Source: Liolophura sinensis (taxonomy: Eukaryota; Mollusca; Polyplacophora; Chitonida; Chitonidae). From it: a DNA stretch of 64,000 bases. The stretch spans positions 10,106,001 to 10,170,000 of the forward strand of contig NC_088307.1 in assembly GCF_032854445.1 (NCBI RefSeq), read 5' to 3'. Made by a program: the position numbers and the translations under genes. This document shows, piece after piece, positions 1 to 10,690 of this stretch (positions are counted from its first letter, which is position 1; the number at the start of each line of letters is the position of its first letter). Under the pieces are notes generated by a model. It did no database searches and was not told the DNA's origin. It saw nothing but the letters and a program-made list of their open reading frames with translations.

Positions 1-430
1 ATAAACACCGTAAAAAGAAAAAAATTCCTCTCCAAGAGACCAAACTACATCTAACTGCCATCTTATTTTATCTTATCACGCGAGCAACTGCGATACTGGG
101 CAATTTTAGACCGTTTTCCATAACCTGATACTCTTAGCGGTCCTGCGTATGAACATCAGTTTTCAGCGCAATTGGATCAGCGGTTTTTTTTTTCTAGTTT
201 TCCAAATATCTCCATGCATTATGGCGGTTAAGTAGGTCAGGGTAGCATAAAGCATTATACACCAGTACATACATGTAACAATGGTGAAAAGCTGTTGAAG
301 TCTATAATAACTATGATATGCACTCATCTGACAGAAAAAGGCATTTTCGGAAGCAAGGCTAGAATTGCATGTAGACTTCCAAGCGGCCTGTACGCCCGGT
401 TTTCAGCGTAGCAATATTTGTGCTAGTTGT
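1..430. other. Non-coding stretch, no recognised feature
   Basis: I see no convincing exon, RNA gene or tandem repeat here. The stretch ends where a SINE C tail begins. It probably lies in an intron of, or downstream of, the minus-strand TRIM gene. Confidence 0.4.
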
Positions 431-435
431 TAAAC

Positions 436-612
436 AGAACAGCGGCTTACTTGCCCTCGGTAAGGTGTCCCATTGAATCAGCACTAGACAAAAGAGCTGT
501 GAAAATCCGTCCTGCAACAAGGGGGCACATTACATGCACTCTAAGAATTCCTTCGTCATCATATGACTGAGAAACTGTTAAGTACGACGTTAAATCTCAA
601 GCACTCACTCGA
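436..612 (+). repeat. SINE C, 3' part
   Basis: The segment matches the 3' half of the full-length copy at 48245-48600, including GGCTTACTTGCC, ACATTACATGCACTCTAAG, the ATATGACTGA block and the GTTAAATCTCAAGCACTCACTCG end. The tRNA-like head is missing, so this is a 5'-truncated copy. Confidence 0.7.
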
Positions 613-699
613 GTAACATAACGGCTAAATCTGGATTCAAATTCTGGCATGACTATCTGCGTGACGCGCGTATTGAAAACCCAGGGCAGTCTAGCTGTT

Positions 700-925
700 A
701 TTACCTGCATTATAATCACAGGCTTACAGCATAGAGAGTAAAACTAGAGCAGCGACGACAGAGTGATAACTGGTATATGGTCACGCATAACCCGTGAAAT
801 GCGGCTTCTTATCGATTTACCTCACCTTGGGTTTTATTCTAACTGATCACGTAAATGCTAAAATAGCAGCAAATTACACACCCCCTCGCACAAATGTTAG
901 CCGTTACCGAAGAAAAGGTATACCT
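700..925 (-). repeat. Dispersed repeat R1, copy
   Basis: Read on the minus strand it contains the R1 landmarks in order: TGTGTAATTTGCT, GAATAAAA, AGGTAAAT, a GCCGCATTTCAC block and a TCGTCGCTGCTCTAGTTTTAC block. The same order recurs at 2990-3190, 15200-15890, 16210-16350, 47620-47830 and 51530-51670. A small plus-strand open frame over it (794-1027) is not credible as a gene. Confidence 0.6.
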
Positions 926-1485
926 ACTGCACCGACACACACAATCGTACAGCTGCATGCTTCCGCAGGTCCTCGGGACGGTTCTCATTCCGTTATGAAA
1001 ATTGTGTCAGAATTTCCCCTACCTTAAACCATATCGTATATTTAGCTGGTTACAGTTGATCGATAATTCTCTTATCGATCTTCCATTTTAAAAATGCAAT
1101 CAATACAAGTAAAGACTGATCGCTGTAGTCAACTGATAGCTATAGGCTTTACAGTTGATATGTAAACATGTCATTGATTATAACAAGTTTTTACACGGGT
1201 TTTATGCCAAGACTATCCTTTCATAGCGAAACGGTTACATTGGATAGAAATGAAGCGTCTGCAATCTTCATTGGAATTCAACGCCCTTTGCAAACTGTAT
1301 TTGTTACTGCTGTAACAGCATAATGAATTTGAGCTTGTTCCGTGCAGTAGTCCAGGTCACCTAACAATATGGCGGTAAAAGTAGGTCACACCATGACATC
1401 ATTTGTTTAAGGTCGTACAGTACTCTTGCACCCGACTACTCTCTCGATAATTCATGACGAACAGTTTTTCCGGAAATTGGCGAAC
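926..1485. other. Non-coding stretch
   Basis: There is no supported gene or RNA. A short self-complementary motif (TCGATAATTCTCTTATCGA, about 1059-1077) could form a small hairpin. The stretch ends at the first unit of the 49-bp minisatellite. Confidence 0.35.
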
Positions 1486-1489
1486 AAAA

Positions 1490-2480
1490 AACAATTTTGA
1501 AACGTCCATGAACGAACAAAAGGCTTCCACCTTTCAGCTTGGAATAGTCATAATCTTACCACGGACAAAAGGCTTCCACCTCTCAGCTTGGAGCAGTAGG
1601 TCTAATACTAAATACCACGAACAATAGGCTTCCACCTGTCAGCTTGGAATAGTCATAATCTTACCACGAACAAAAGACTTCCACCTTTCAGCTTGGAGCA
1701 GTAATACTAAATACCACGAACAATAGGCCTCCACCTCTCAGCTTGGAATAATAATAATCTTACCACGAACAATAGGCTCCCACCTCTCAGCTTGGAAGAG
1801 TCATAATTTTACCAAGAACAAAAGGCTTCTACCTCTCAGCTTGGAATAATAATAATCTTACCACGAACAACAGGCTCCCACCTCTCAGCTTGGAATAATA
1901 ATAATCTTACCAAGAACAATAGGCTCCCACCTCTCAGCTTGGAATAATAATAATCTTACCAAGAACAAAAGGCTTCCACCTCTCAGCTTGGAAGAGTCAT
2001 AATTTTACCAAGAACAAAAGGCTTCCACCTCTCAGCTTGGAATAATAATAATCTTACCACGAACAACAGGCTCCCACCTCTCAGCTTGGAATAATAATAA
2101 TCTTACCAAGAACAATAGGCTCCCACCTCTCAGCTTGGAATAATAATAATCTTACCACGAACAAAAGGCCTCCACCTCTCAGCTTGGAATAATAATAATC
2201 TTACCAAGAACAAAAGGCTTCCACCTCTCAGCTTGGAAGAGTCATAATTTTACCAAGAACAACAGGCTCCCACCTCTCAGCTTGGAAGAGTCATAATCTT
2301 ACCACGAACAATAGGCTTCCACTTTTCAACTTGGAATAGTCATAATCTTACCACGAACAACAGGCTCCCACCTCTCAGCTTGGAATAGTCATAATCTTAC
2401 CACGAACAATAGGCTTCCACTTTTCAACTTGGAATAGTCATAATCTTACCACGAACAGTAGGCTTCCACTTTTCAGCTTG
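1490..2480. repeat. Minisatellite, 49-bp unit, about 20 copies
   Basis: About 20 tandem units start with ACGAACAAAAGGCTTCC, continue with ACCTCTCAGCTTGGAA and end with ATAATCTTACC. Variants are patterned. AATAGTCATAAT, AATAATAATAAT and AAGAGTCATAAT spacers alternate, and a block of several units (ACAGG, ATAGG, AAAGG types) recurs, which suggests higher-order duplication. The last units carry TTTTCAACTT variants. No open frame persists, so it is non-coding. Confidence 0.95.
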
Positions 2481-2989
2481 GAAAATCTAACAATCACGAC
2501 AAATGTGAATCACTTACATACCTTTTGGACAGCTGTTTTGAACCCTGTCAATAAAATCATTAATCGAATTAGTTTAGTTCATGTTACAAACCCGATGTTT
2601 TACAGAGAGTAAAATTGCGCCTGAAACTAGTTTTGATCTATATGACTGATTTTTTACGCCCCACTAAAAGCACTTTACGTAAAGAGTTCGGGGCAAAACC
2701 ACAAGGCATTTGCACGTACCTGACAAACCTAGCGAATGCACTTTCAAGGTGCTATGGCTCATCTTTTGAAACAAACTTAAAGCAATAAGGACATGGACTA
2801 AACAAACTCTCAATTAGCTATATTGTCTTCATTATTTACCATAGCCGCTCACAACATTTCTTCGCTTTGGGCTTGTGAAAGAAGTATTGTATTCTATTCT
2901 ATGCTTCATCATACGCATGCGCATAGAATATATGAAAAATCGCTTTCAATAAGGCTTTCCTCATTTTAGACATGCTGATAACAATAAAG

Positions 2990-3190
2990 TACAAAAAATA
3001 CCTCAGCATAGAGAGCTAGACGAGAGCAGCGACGACACTGTGACAGTTGGCAAATGGTTACACGTAACCAGTAACCAATTAAATACATGTTCTTGTGAGT
3101 TATTGTTTTATTCGAACTACTGATATAAATACTTGAGCAGCGCCATCTAACACACCCCTTAGCACCAATTCTGCTGTTACACGGAAACTT
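2990..3190 (-). repeat. Dispersed repeat R1, copy
   Basis: Minus-strand R1 copy. It contains the TCGTCGCTGCTCTCG block, the TGTAACCATTTGCCAA block and AATAAAACAATAAC. It lies just downstream of TRIM exon C, in the following intron. Confidence 0.55.
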
Positions 3191-3262
3191 ATCAAACGTT
3201 TCAATGATCAATAAATCAATGCAACTAAATACAACAAATACAATATTATGTTTCAGATTTAC

Positions 3263-3493
3263 CTTCAAAATCTGCACGGGCATAAGGGAGGGCAAATCTT
3301 TAGAGGACTGTTGTACCCTCTTCATTTCTTCCATCTGCATCTCAAGGTGTTTTACAGCTGCGGAACACTGCATGCTCCATTCTGTGTGTCTACTTTTCAC
3401 TGCCTCTATTGAGTTCTCCTTCCATTTTTTTAAGACATCCAGTGCTTTACCGTATGCGTTTTCGATGTCATTCAAATGTAGATCTTGGTTTCT
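3263..3493 (-). CDS. TRIM exon C, coiled coil
   Basis: It is 231 nt, or 77 codons, between a TTTTCAG acceptor and a GTAAAT donor, phase 0 both ends. The translation is rich in E, K and Q with heptad-like spacing (GKALDVLKKWKENSIEAV, then HLEMQMEEMKRVQQ), as expected for the TRIM coiled coil. Next exons are not seen before the window edge. Confidence 0.65.
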
Positions 3494-6348
3494 CTGAAAA
3501 TCCGTATGAAAATTGTTTTGCTGGTTTGGTCTTCAGGGCCTGTTCTACAAAGCTTTCGCAACAATGCGTCAAGAGGTGGACGTATGAACATTTGCAATCA
3601 AAGCGCAACTGGGATACATGTTTTTATTATTGACAACGTTTATCCTAGGCTGATGATGGACACGGTTTGGATACTGATTTTAAGCATTCGCCCAGAACAT
3701 TCTCTCCAACATGCGTCTTTCCAACATCACTAAAAACTGTTGACTTGACCTCTTCAATGTTTTTTGTCATGGAAGCTACAACTGGCGCGTGTTTCGTAAA
3801 ACAATTTGCGACTGTTTCGTAAACAACTTGCACCTGTTTCGTAAAACAGTTTATCTGAGTGTTAAGAGGCTCACTCCTTCATCAAAACACAAATATTTTG
3901 TTTACAAATCGATTCAGTGGGTTTGGTCGTACGTGATAAGGTCTGCCAACAACGTGTGGATGGCCGTGGGTTTCCTGGGGGCTTTGCCCCGTTTCCTCCC
4001 ACTATAATGCCGGACATATTATAAGTGATATATGCTTGAGTACGACGTAAACCACACATCAAGCAAATAAATCAAATAAATACATTCATAGATATACTGT
4101 CATGAAATGATGTTCCAAGCTGATACTGGCAACATCCATTTCCGAAACAACACACAGCACCGATTCCGCAGGAATATTAAGAAAATAGTTACGTAAGTAG
4201 CAATTAAATATGGTAACGTATAAGAGAAAAGCAGTCATCAGTTTTCGGTAATGCATGCAGAGCAATTTCAACTGACAGTAAATAATTCCAACACTGAACA
4301 CAAACATAGAGGTTTCAGCCGCAATTTGATTGACATGCAGAAGTGCAAAAAAGCTTCTATTTTTGTAGTATCCTTTCACGTAACCTATAATTTTTCAGCC
4401 GTATCCTGGCCACTGTGTTCATTTGAATTAGATATACAAGCTACGACAACAACTGAACAAATCGCCAGAGGTCCTAGACGCTCTGTCCATATTTCCATAC
4501 GAAATCAACCATTTCATCCATTCTTGGTATACACATTTCACGTGGTTCTTCGCTTGTTTCACTTGTTACTTCCGGTTTCCGACGAGAGTGTATGCTGATA
4601 TTGTATGACTTTTGTATTGTATGAGAAATACATACTTGGATATTATTTCGTAAACCCTTCAAATCGGACAGAATCTGTCCCAGTGCTCCTATGGGTTCTT
4701 TCATCTGACCAGATTTTGCCATGACCATAGCCTGTAAGCAACACAATTCATAGGAAATAATATAAAGACATTGATACATATACCTGCCTTTGCTGCATGG
4801 TTTTGGATTTATTTCCTACATGAATTTCCCAGGACAGGAGCTGAGCAAACTTTATCGGCCTGTTTCTAAATTGCCTGATCTAAACTTAAGAGTGCGAGCA
4901 TGTGTGTAATGATTTTTGAGGCACTCTCCTTGCACTCAATATGCGTGCTCTATTGTAAGAAAAAATCAATGAGCTGAATTGAATCTATGCGTGGGAAGGC
5001 CAGCTGCTGAGAATATCGAAGCACAAATCTGGACTTGGCATCAAAAGCTTTCTAAAATAACACAACTAACATCTACCTTGACATAGATTCTAATACACAA
5101 TACACTAAGTCATTTACGATAATTAATATGCATACAGCCCGTACGTCATATACATATTGACCATTGACATCCTCCTCGTGGTATTGTGCTTTACATGTAT
5201 GCAAAACTCAGCTTAATGCATGCATTCCACTTGCATGTGGAGAGGTCTGACAGCAACTTGCGGATGGTTGTGGGTTTATCCGGGGCTCTGCCCGGTTTCC
5301 TCCAACATAACCGTGGTCGCCGTCATATAAGTGAAATCTTCGTAAGTATGGTGTAAAACACCAATAAAAAAAATAAATAAATCCAGTACTTTGTGAAATA
5401 CTACCCCTAAAATTTTCTTTAACATTCATTCTAATGCACAATACATTGTAATTAATTTGGTAATTTACGGCAGTTAATATGCACTCAGCGTATCGACGAT
5501 GGGACATTCCGTCGTTTTACTCTTGTCTACATGTGTGTTAAACGTTAGCTGAACACATGTAATACATTTGAAAATACCACCCCTAATATTTTGTTTAACA
5601 TCGCTTTTCTGTTATTGGATGCTGACGCCGACGCTCAAAGTATGGGGTAAGCTACGCCTGTATTGTGTACAGGCTAGCTAATGACAGGTATCTCTCGCTC
5701 ACCTTATCCTCTTCTGTGGCAGACCGGATGTCCCTGGTTTGGTGTAGTGGGTGTTCACCCAGACATCCCAGACAGATGACATCTTGGCATGTGACACAGT
5801 ATATACTCAGTGGTTGACCGTGTCTTCCACATTCCAGGTACGAATCTGAGGTTTTCTGGGAGAGGTACTCTTGAGCTGAAATTAGGCAGTGACGCGCTAA
5901 ACCACCCCTCATCGGATGAAGAGAAGCTAGACAGTCCTTACAGTACAATAAAGTACAGGTGGAACAAAACTTGACGGCTTTTCCTTGATTTTCTTCCTCG
6001 CATACAGAACAATATGGAGTCTTATCCTCAAGCTTTATGGTGTCAGAAGTGGCGTACCTCTGAACACTTTTTGTCACCTGGAAGTTGACAGGCAAACCCG
6101 CCACACCATCTTTCCCAGACTGGTTGGTGCCCGGCACACGGGACATTGTATCATCTCTTGAACGTCTTCACTCTCCGCGCTGTAGGAGGCTTCTTTATTT
6201 GTCTGTTCAGATCTAGACTTGTCAGCAAACAAGTGAATACATTCCCTACAGAACATGTGTTCACATGCTAACACTACGGGTTCCCGAAACGTTTCCATAC
6301 AAATTGCACATGTAAGGTCATGCTCTGTAACTGTGCTTTCAGCCATTG
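3263..6348 (-). CDS. TRIM family RING/B-box/coiled-coil E3 ubiquitin ligase, partial gene, 3' end outside window
   Basis: Three exons can be joined in phase 0: 6348-5703 (RING and B-box), 4731-4636 and 3493-3263 (coiled coil). TRIM proteins are RING-type ubiquitin E3 ligases, usually cytosolic, and oligomerise through the coiled coil. The start is ATG at 6346, right after a TTTTGTACAG acceptor, so a non-coding 5' exon is likely. The RING has the CAIC...FCREC...CPVC cysteine pattern. The B-box region has CSVC, CSTC, CKDC, CVTC and CLGC pairs with histidines. Exon donors are GTGAGC, GTATGT and GTAAAT. The reading frame breaks by one base between the last RING cysteine pair and the linker (about 6095-6120), so as written the product stops early. 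This may be a real lesion or a sequence error. C-terminal domains (NHL, filamin or other) are not in the window, so the subfamily is unknown. Confidence 0.75.
3645..3833 (-). CDS. Possible coiled-coil fragment between TRIM exons B and C
   Basis: The minus-strand translation includes ASMTKNIEEVKSTVFSDV, which is TRIM-like in style, then stops. I find no good donor site. The upstream side contains three imperfect 22-bp repeats beginning GTTTCGTAAA. It may be a decayed or alternative exon. Confidence 0.2.
   Translation of the reverse strand: MQVVYETVANCFTKHAPVVASMTKNIEEVKSTVFSDVGKTHVGENVLGECLKSVSKPCPSSA
3918..4083 (+). repeat. SINE A, 5'-truncated
   Basis: The core and tail are present from GTACGTGATAAGGTCTGCC to an AAATAAATCAAATAAATAC end. 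It lies in a TRIM intron, antisense to the gene. Confidence 0.8.
4636..4731 (-). CDS. TRIM exon B, short coiled-coil exon
   Basis: It is 96 nt, or 32 codons, flanked by TTACAG and GTATGT, phase 0 on both sides. The residues are helical and polar (for example GQILSDLKGLRNNIQ), fitting the start of a TRIM coiled coil. Recognition rests on position, phase and composition, not on a signature motif. Confidence 0.55.
4733..5231. other. TRIM intron between exons A and B (part)
   Basis: Apart from the adjoining SINE at 5232-5383 I see no feature. Confidence 0.4.
5232..5383 (+). repeat. SINE A, 5'-truncated
   Basis: It starts at AGGTCTGACAGCAACTTGCGG and ends in an A-rich AATAAATAAAT tail. It lies in the intron after TRIM exon A. 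Confidence 0.8.
5703..6348 (-). CDS. TRIM exon A: RING finger and tandem B-box region, with frameshift
   Basis: The first coding exon begins at ATG 6346. The RING C3HC4 pattern runs from CAIC through CEHMFCREC to CPVC. The following linker (a GLPVNFQV-type motif, typical of TRIM proteins) is in another frame. A B-box-like zinc region follows, with CSVC...CSTC...CKDC...H, then CGRHGQPLSIYC...C...H. The exon ends ...EEDK before a GTGAGC donor. Loss or gain of one base near 6105 explains the frame change; homology is clear on both sides. Confidence 0.8.
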
Positions 6349-6599
6349 CTGTACAAAAAGAAAACAGGAACAAATTGAGAAACACGATGTACTTTTGAAA
6401 CCATCCTATTTGCAAAATTATCCTATTTCAGACAAAGTAGTTCGACAGCTAAGCTCACATGGAGCACATGTAATATCCGAATCCAACAACCTATGACAAA
6501 TGCGTCTACTGACTGGGTTACCTCCGTTCAATACACTTGGCCTACTGTTAAAAAGCGGTGAAACTATTCGCCGACGACTACAGCGAAAATTGATTGCTG

Positions 6600-6770
6600 C
6601 CGGGTCGTAAAAGTAGTTCCTTTTAATTTTAGATATATATTTTTTGGTCTGTTTGGGCTACCCTTAATCCTTTTTTATTTTTTTTTTGGCTTGGTGGATG
6701 GTATCTTTTTGTAAGATAGGCATCATTATTTTACCCTAGGCATAGGTGTATATGTGTTTTTTCGCTTCCT
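6600..6770 (+). repeat. Possible dispersed repeat shared with 18060-18200
   Basis: Both places carry TTTTAGAT(A/G)TAT...TTTGGTCTG, a long T-rich run, then a TATCATTAT or GGCATCATTAT block and a TAGGTGTA block, in the same order and orientation. The similarity is moderate and partly low complexity. Confidence 0.3.
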
Positions 6771-6957
6771 GGGTGGGGTGTGTGGGAAGATGCACAGTAG
6801 ACAAGAGAAATGATAATACAAGGATTACTAGTATGTGATTAAGTGGTTTTGACTTAGATCAGTCGATTGTCAGGTTCGTCGGTCAAACCCATTCAGGAAT
6901 GTGCTAGGTGATTTTTGGTATGTTGTGGAGAAAACTGCAAGCTGCATTGGTGGCATG

Positions 6958-7040
6958 GCTCAACAACGTGCCAAAGTTTTATATGGCTCAACAACGTGCC
7001 AAAGTTTTATATATATATATATATTGTCAACTTCAGCCCG

Positions 7041-7090
<50 letters not shown>

Positions 7091-7110
7091 GGCTGAAGTT
7101 GACAAATTCT
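6958..7110. repeat. 28-bp direct repeat followed by a TA-rich perfect-arm palindrome
   Basis: GGCTCAACAACGTGCCAAAG with TTTTATAT occurs twice in tandem (about 6957-7012). It is followed by arms TTGTCAACTTCAGCCCGATA (7024-7043) and its exact reverse complement (7086-7105), separated by about 42 bp of (TA)n. The whole could extrude as a cruciform. Confidence 0.9.
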
Positions 7111-7124
7111 CCACATAAATAGCA

Positions 7125-8231
7125 GGGGAAATCATTGCACTCATGTTACCTCATATCCTAAACTGAACACACGTGTTCCACGCTGTAGCAGTAGGCTACT
7201 ATAACTAGGTCAGCGTCCCCGACCGTCACCTATGACTTCGTACAACCAATACATGCATATGAACGTATACTACAGCGATGCGCGGGCAAACCATAGCACA
7301 GTAAATTTGTGTTACATTACACGATCTAATTCCAACAGTTGTAAGCTCGTAATGCCTGCTATCTTCTGTATGCGTACGTACAAATAGGTTAATATCAAGA
7401 CGTGAAACCTAGGCGACAGGTCACATCTTGCGATCGACCTCCAAATACCGCTGTAAAGCTCAGCTCCTACGTCTACTGCAAGACACACATATGTAAGTAT
7501 AGTCGCACGAGCGTTGCTCAGCTGAATTGACGATGTAGTAAAATAGCAAGCACAAGTAGGCCTACAGAGCCACGCCCAAGCCTGGCTGAAATGAGCCGGG
7601 AATAACTATAGCCTACACACTTTCTCAGAGTTTCTCACACACAGGCTGAGATTAGCGCCCATGCTTGGACACTCTACTGTCGACAGTCCGCCATTTTTCC
7701 ATGTGGTGACGACCAGATAAACTACGTCATAGCCTTATGAATTAGAAGTTGTGTGCTAACGATCAGTATCTGTTCCGACACACAATCAAACATATGATAA
7801 TTAAATAACCCGATAGCTAACATATTTTGACGAAGATATGTTTAGCTCAACTCACACTGCTTACCCTCCGACACTAATCCAGCCGTGCTTCACAAGTGGA
7901 TGAAACTGCAGAGATGGAAATCGAAAGTATTTGGTTCCGAGAAAATCCATATGATTTATGCAGGGAGGTAATTTGCTAGCTATACATGAAGTCATATTTT
8001 TACTCGGTGTTGTCTCCCTTTTTTCTTACTCTGCCTTTGTTTCTATTCCTTGCTAAACACGATCCACCCTCCTACATTCGATGAGAAAATGGGCGATTTT
8101 GACCACGAAATTGGATGATATTGTTGAGATTGGCATCATCACTGGACAGACTATATCTGTCTGATTGGACGCTGTTATACATCGAACTCGTTCATCCAAG
8201 ATTGCTTCGACGTTTGGAAAAAAATTGTTAT
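7125..8231. other. Non-coding stretch upstream of the LTR retrotransposon
   Basis: No supported exon or RNA. ORFs are short and random. It ends at the 5' LTR. Confidence 0.4.
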
Positions 8232-8498
8232 AGTGATATTGTCATAGTTTGCCACGTGCGTTTGTTTACATCATAGCACATATGTATGTTTACATCACAT
8301 GATCAGCTCCCTTATATTGATATTCATGACGTTGCAGCATAGCGATCGGCTAATAATACGTAAGTAACATACTGCGGGACTGCTCAAGGTGATGAACCTG
8401 GGTGGAATAGAGTGACTGTCTGAAAGGAGACGCTGTGTCGAGTCCTTTATTTACTTATACTTTCTTACGTCAAAAGACGGTAACATAAAATTATTGCA
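8232..8498 (+). repeat. 5' LTR
   Basis: It starts AGTGATATTG, where the 3' LTR starts TGTGATATTG, so the canonical first T has changed. It ends TTATTGCA. It carries CACGTG-containing sequence (GCCACGTGC) near its start. Confidence 0.9.
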
Positions 8499-8511
8499 TG
8501 GTGTCAGAAGT
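8499..8511 (+). promoter_or_regulatory. Primer binding site, probably tRNA-Leu
   Basis: TGGTGTCAGAAGT lies immediately after the LTR. It begins with TGG, the complement of the tRNA CCA end, and fits the 3' end of animal tRNA-Leu as I recall it. It primes minus-strand DNA synthesis. Confidence 0.65.
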
Positions 8512-8528
8512 TCAGAAGAACCCTCGAG

Positions 8529-9254
8529 ATGGCAGCAAACGTGAAACAGATGTCTCCCATGGATTTCGACAGCGGTAATGTTGCAGAAAACTGGTCACGA
8601 TGCAAGGAACTGATGCACCTCGTGTTCACTGGACCGGATGCAGACAAGTGGAAAGCGGAGCAAAAAGCCGCACAGTTCTTGATAAATATCGGACAAAAAG
8701 GCAGAGACATTTGCAGAGCATGGCGTTCTAGTGGTGAACGCCATGTTCAGAGGAAGATTCTAAGAAGCCAGAGAAACTGTTCGAACTTTTCGAGTACTAA
8801 TGCAAGCCGAAGAAAAACACGTCTGTACAACGTAAGTTTTTATCAACGGGGTCAAGGTCAGTCAGAATCGATAGACGAATGGGTCACTCAGTTAAAACTC
8901 ATTGGCCGTGACTGCAGTTTTCATGATCTAGACGACATGATTAGAGACAGGATTCTCATGGGCCCAAATTCATCAGAAGTTCAGGAAAAACTCCTCTTAG
9001 AAGATGATTTGACTCTAGAAAAAGCAACAAAAATTGCCAGGGCTCATGAAATATCACGTGAACAATTGAAAGTGTTGAACAAAACTCTCGATGAAGTCCA
9101 CGAGCTAAAATTTGAGAATAAATTTGGAAAGAATAAATTCAAAACTGGTCAACAGAAATTTCAGGGACAAAACGAACAGAAATTTAAGAAGTTTCAGAAA
9201 CGGAACACACATGACAAGCAGGACAATTCTCAGTGGGGTCGGTGTGGATATTAA
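8529..9254 (+). CDS. gag-like capsid region of the LTR element
   Basis: The open frame of 241 residues has a retrotransposon gag style: a charged helical region with ESIDEWVTQLKLIGRDC and EKLLLEDDLTLEKATKIARA, typical of Ty3/gypsy capsid domains, then a lysine- and glutamine-rich tail. It stops just as the zinc-knuckle region starts (WGRCGY). Knuckle-like cysteines (CMKCG, then HF...C) continue beyond the stop, split across frames, so the nucleocapsid end is broken. A short part near residues 70-95 also looks disturbed compared with the family. Confidence 0.8.
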   Translation: MAANVKQMSPMDFDSGNVAENWSRCKELMHLVFTGPDADKWKAEQKAAQFLINIGQKGRDICRAWRSSGERHVQRKILRSQRNCSNFSSTNASRRKTRLYNVSFYQRGQGQSESIDEWVTQLKLIGRDCSFHDLDDMIRDRILMGPNSSEVQEKLLLEDDLTLEKATKIARAHEISREQLKVLNKTLDEVHELKFENKFGKNKFKTGQQKFQGQNEQKFKKFQKRNTHDKQDNSQWGRCGY

Positions 9255-10248
9255 CAGAAACTTGCCCAGCAATGGGAAAAAATTGTATGAAATGTGGCAT
9301 AGAAATCACTTCAGGAGAATGTGTAGGTCTAAATCAGCTCATGCTATTTGTGAAGATAATCATAATACAGAGACTGACACTGAAGACAATGTGGTATGTT
9401 TAGGAACAGTTAACAAAACTGAAAACAACGAAAATGAAGCTTCTGCAAAGACTGAAATAGGAAGCACAGGCAAAACTCTCAGGTGTAAACTGGATACTGG
9501 AGCACAGGTAGACTGCATTCCCACAGAAACATGCAAAAGTCTACTGTCATGCGAAGTACCTCTACAAACACTCGTTCTCCCCAAGTTGTCAGGATATGGT
9601 GGTAATCAGCTCAAAGTCACAGGTAAATGCACGGTACCATGCAGGTACAAAAACATCACTCAGAAATTAGAGTTTGTAGTTGTGGATAGCCCAGCGAAAC
9701 CCTTCCTAGGTTTCAACGCCTGTAAGCTGTTACACCTGGTGAAAGTGGTTTTGACAATTGATCAATCAATCACAAATCAGTTTTTGACTAAAGAATCAGT
9801 GGTCAAGGAGAACAAGGATATCTTCACAGAGCTTGGTTGTCTTCCAGGAAAAGCCAAAATTAGACTTAAAGACAACGCACTACCAGTTGTACACGCACCA
9901 CGGCGTGTCCCCGTAGCATTAAGGGATCGTGTCAAAAATGAACTAAAAGGTATGGAGACAATGGGCGTTATCAGAGCCATTGGCGAGCCCACAGAAAAGG
10001 TAAGCTCAATAGGGGCCGTCGTGAAAAAAGACAACACACTGCCGATATGTATCGACCCGAAGGATTTAAATGAAAACATAATGCGAGAGCACTATCAACT
10101 TCCTACATTGGAGGACATAACAAATAAGCTGGCAGGTGCGAAGTACGTCAGTCGGCTCGACGCAAAATCCGGGTACTGGCAGATCCAGCTAGATGATAAA
10201 AGTAGTAAACTCACAACATTTAACTTTCCCTTGGCAGGTGGGCATTGA
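9251..10248 (+). pseudogene. pol-like region: aspartic protease and N-terminal reverse transcriptase
   Basis: The frame open from 9112 overlaps the gag frame; pol homology begins after the knuckle. The retropepsin active-site motif LDTGAQVD lies about 9490-9515, followed by an AKPFLGFNAC segment. The RT begins with the APRRVPVALRD and KELKGME-type fingers and has the SRLDAKSGYWQIQL motif A (catalytic Asp present). The frame fails near 10230, just after motif A, by a frameshift or small deletion. Confidence 0.85.
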
Positions 10249-10690
10249 CACGCTTACCTTTTGGCCTTGTATCAGCCCAGGAAATATTTCAAAAGAAAGC
10301 ACATGAAGCCCTGGAACGTCTTGACGGCGTTGAGGTCTTGGTTGATGACATTCTGGTCTACGCACCAACCAGAGAACTGCACGACGAGCGACTCAGAGAA
10401 CTACTTCAGAGATGCCGTAACAAAAACCTGCACCTGAATCCTGCAAAAATGGAAATTGGGGTCACAGAGACAGAGAGTTCTACGGACACACTCTCACGTC
10501 GGAAGGTCTGAAACCTGACCCAGACAAGATTAAAGCGATTGAACAGATGCCGACCCCTACCTCGAAAAAGGAACTGGAAACGGTGATTTGCCCCAGGACT
10601 TGCCACAGCAACAGCTCCAATAAGAGGACTCTTAAAAGAAGATATTGAGTGGGCATGGGACGCAAATTGTGACAAAGCATTTGAACAGGT
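10245..10690 (+). pseudogene. Reverse transcriptase palm and thumb, frameshifted
   Basis: TRLPFGLVSAQEIFQ and the catalytic VLVDDILVY (the family's YVDD-type motif) are in a new frame from about 10240. Around 10465 the frame changes again within the FYGHTL-type segment. Around 10570-10600 the thumb and connection are further disturbed, probably by a deletion of a few tens of bases. Confidence 0.8.
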
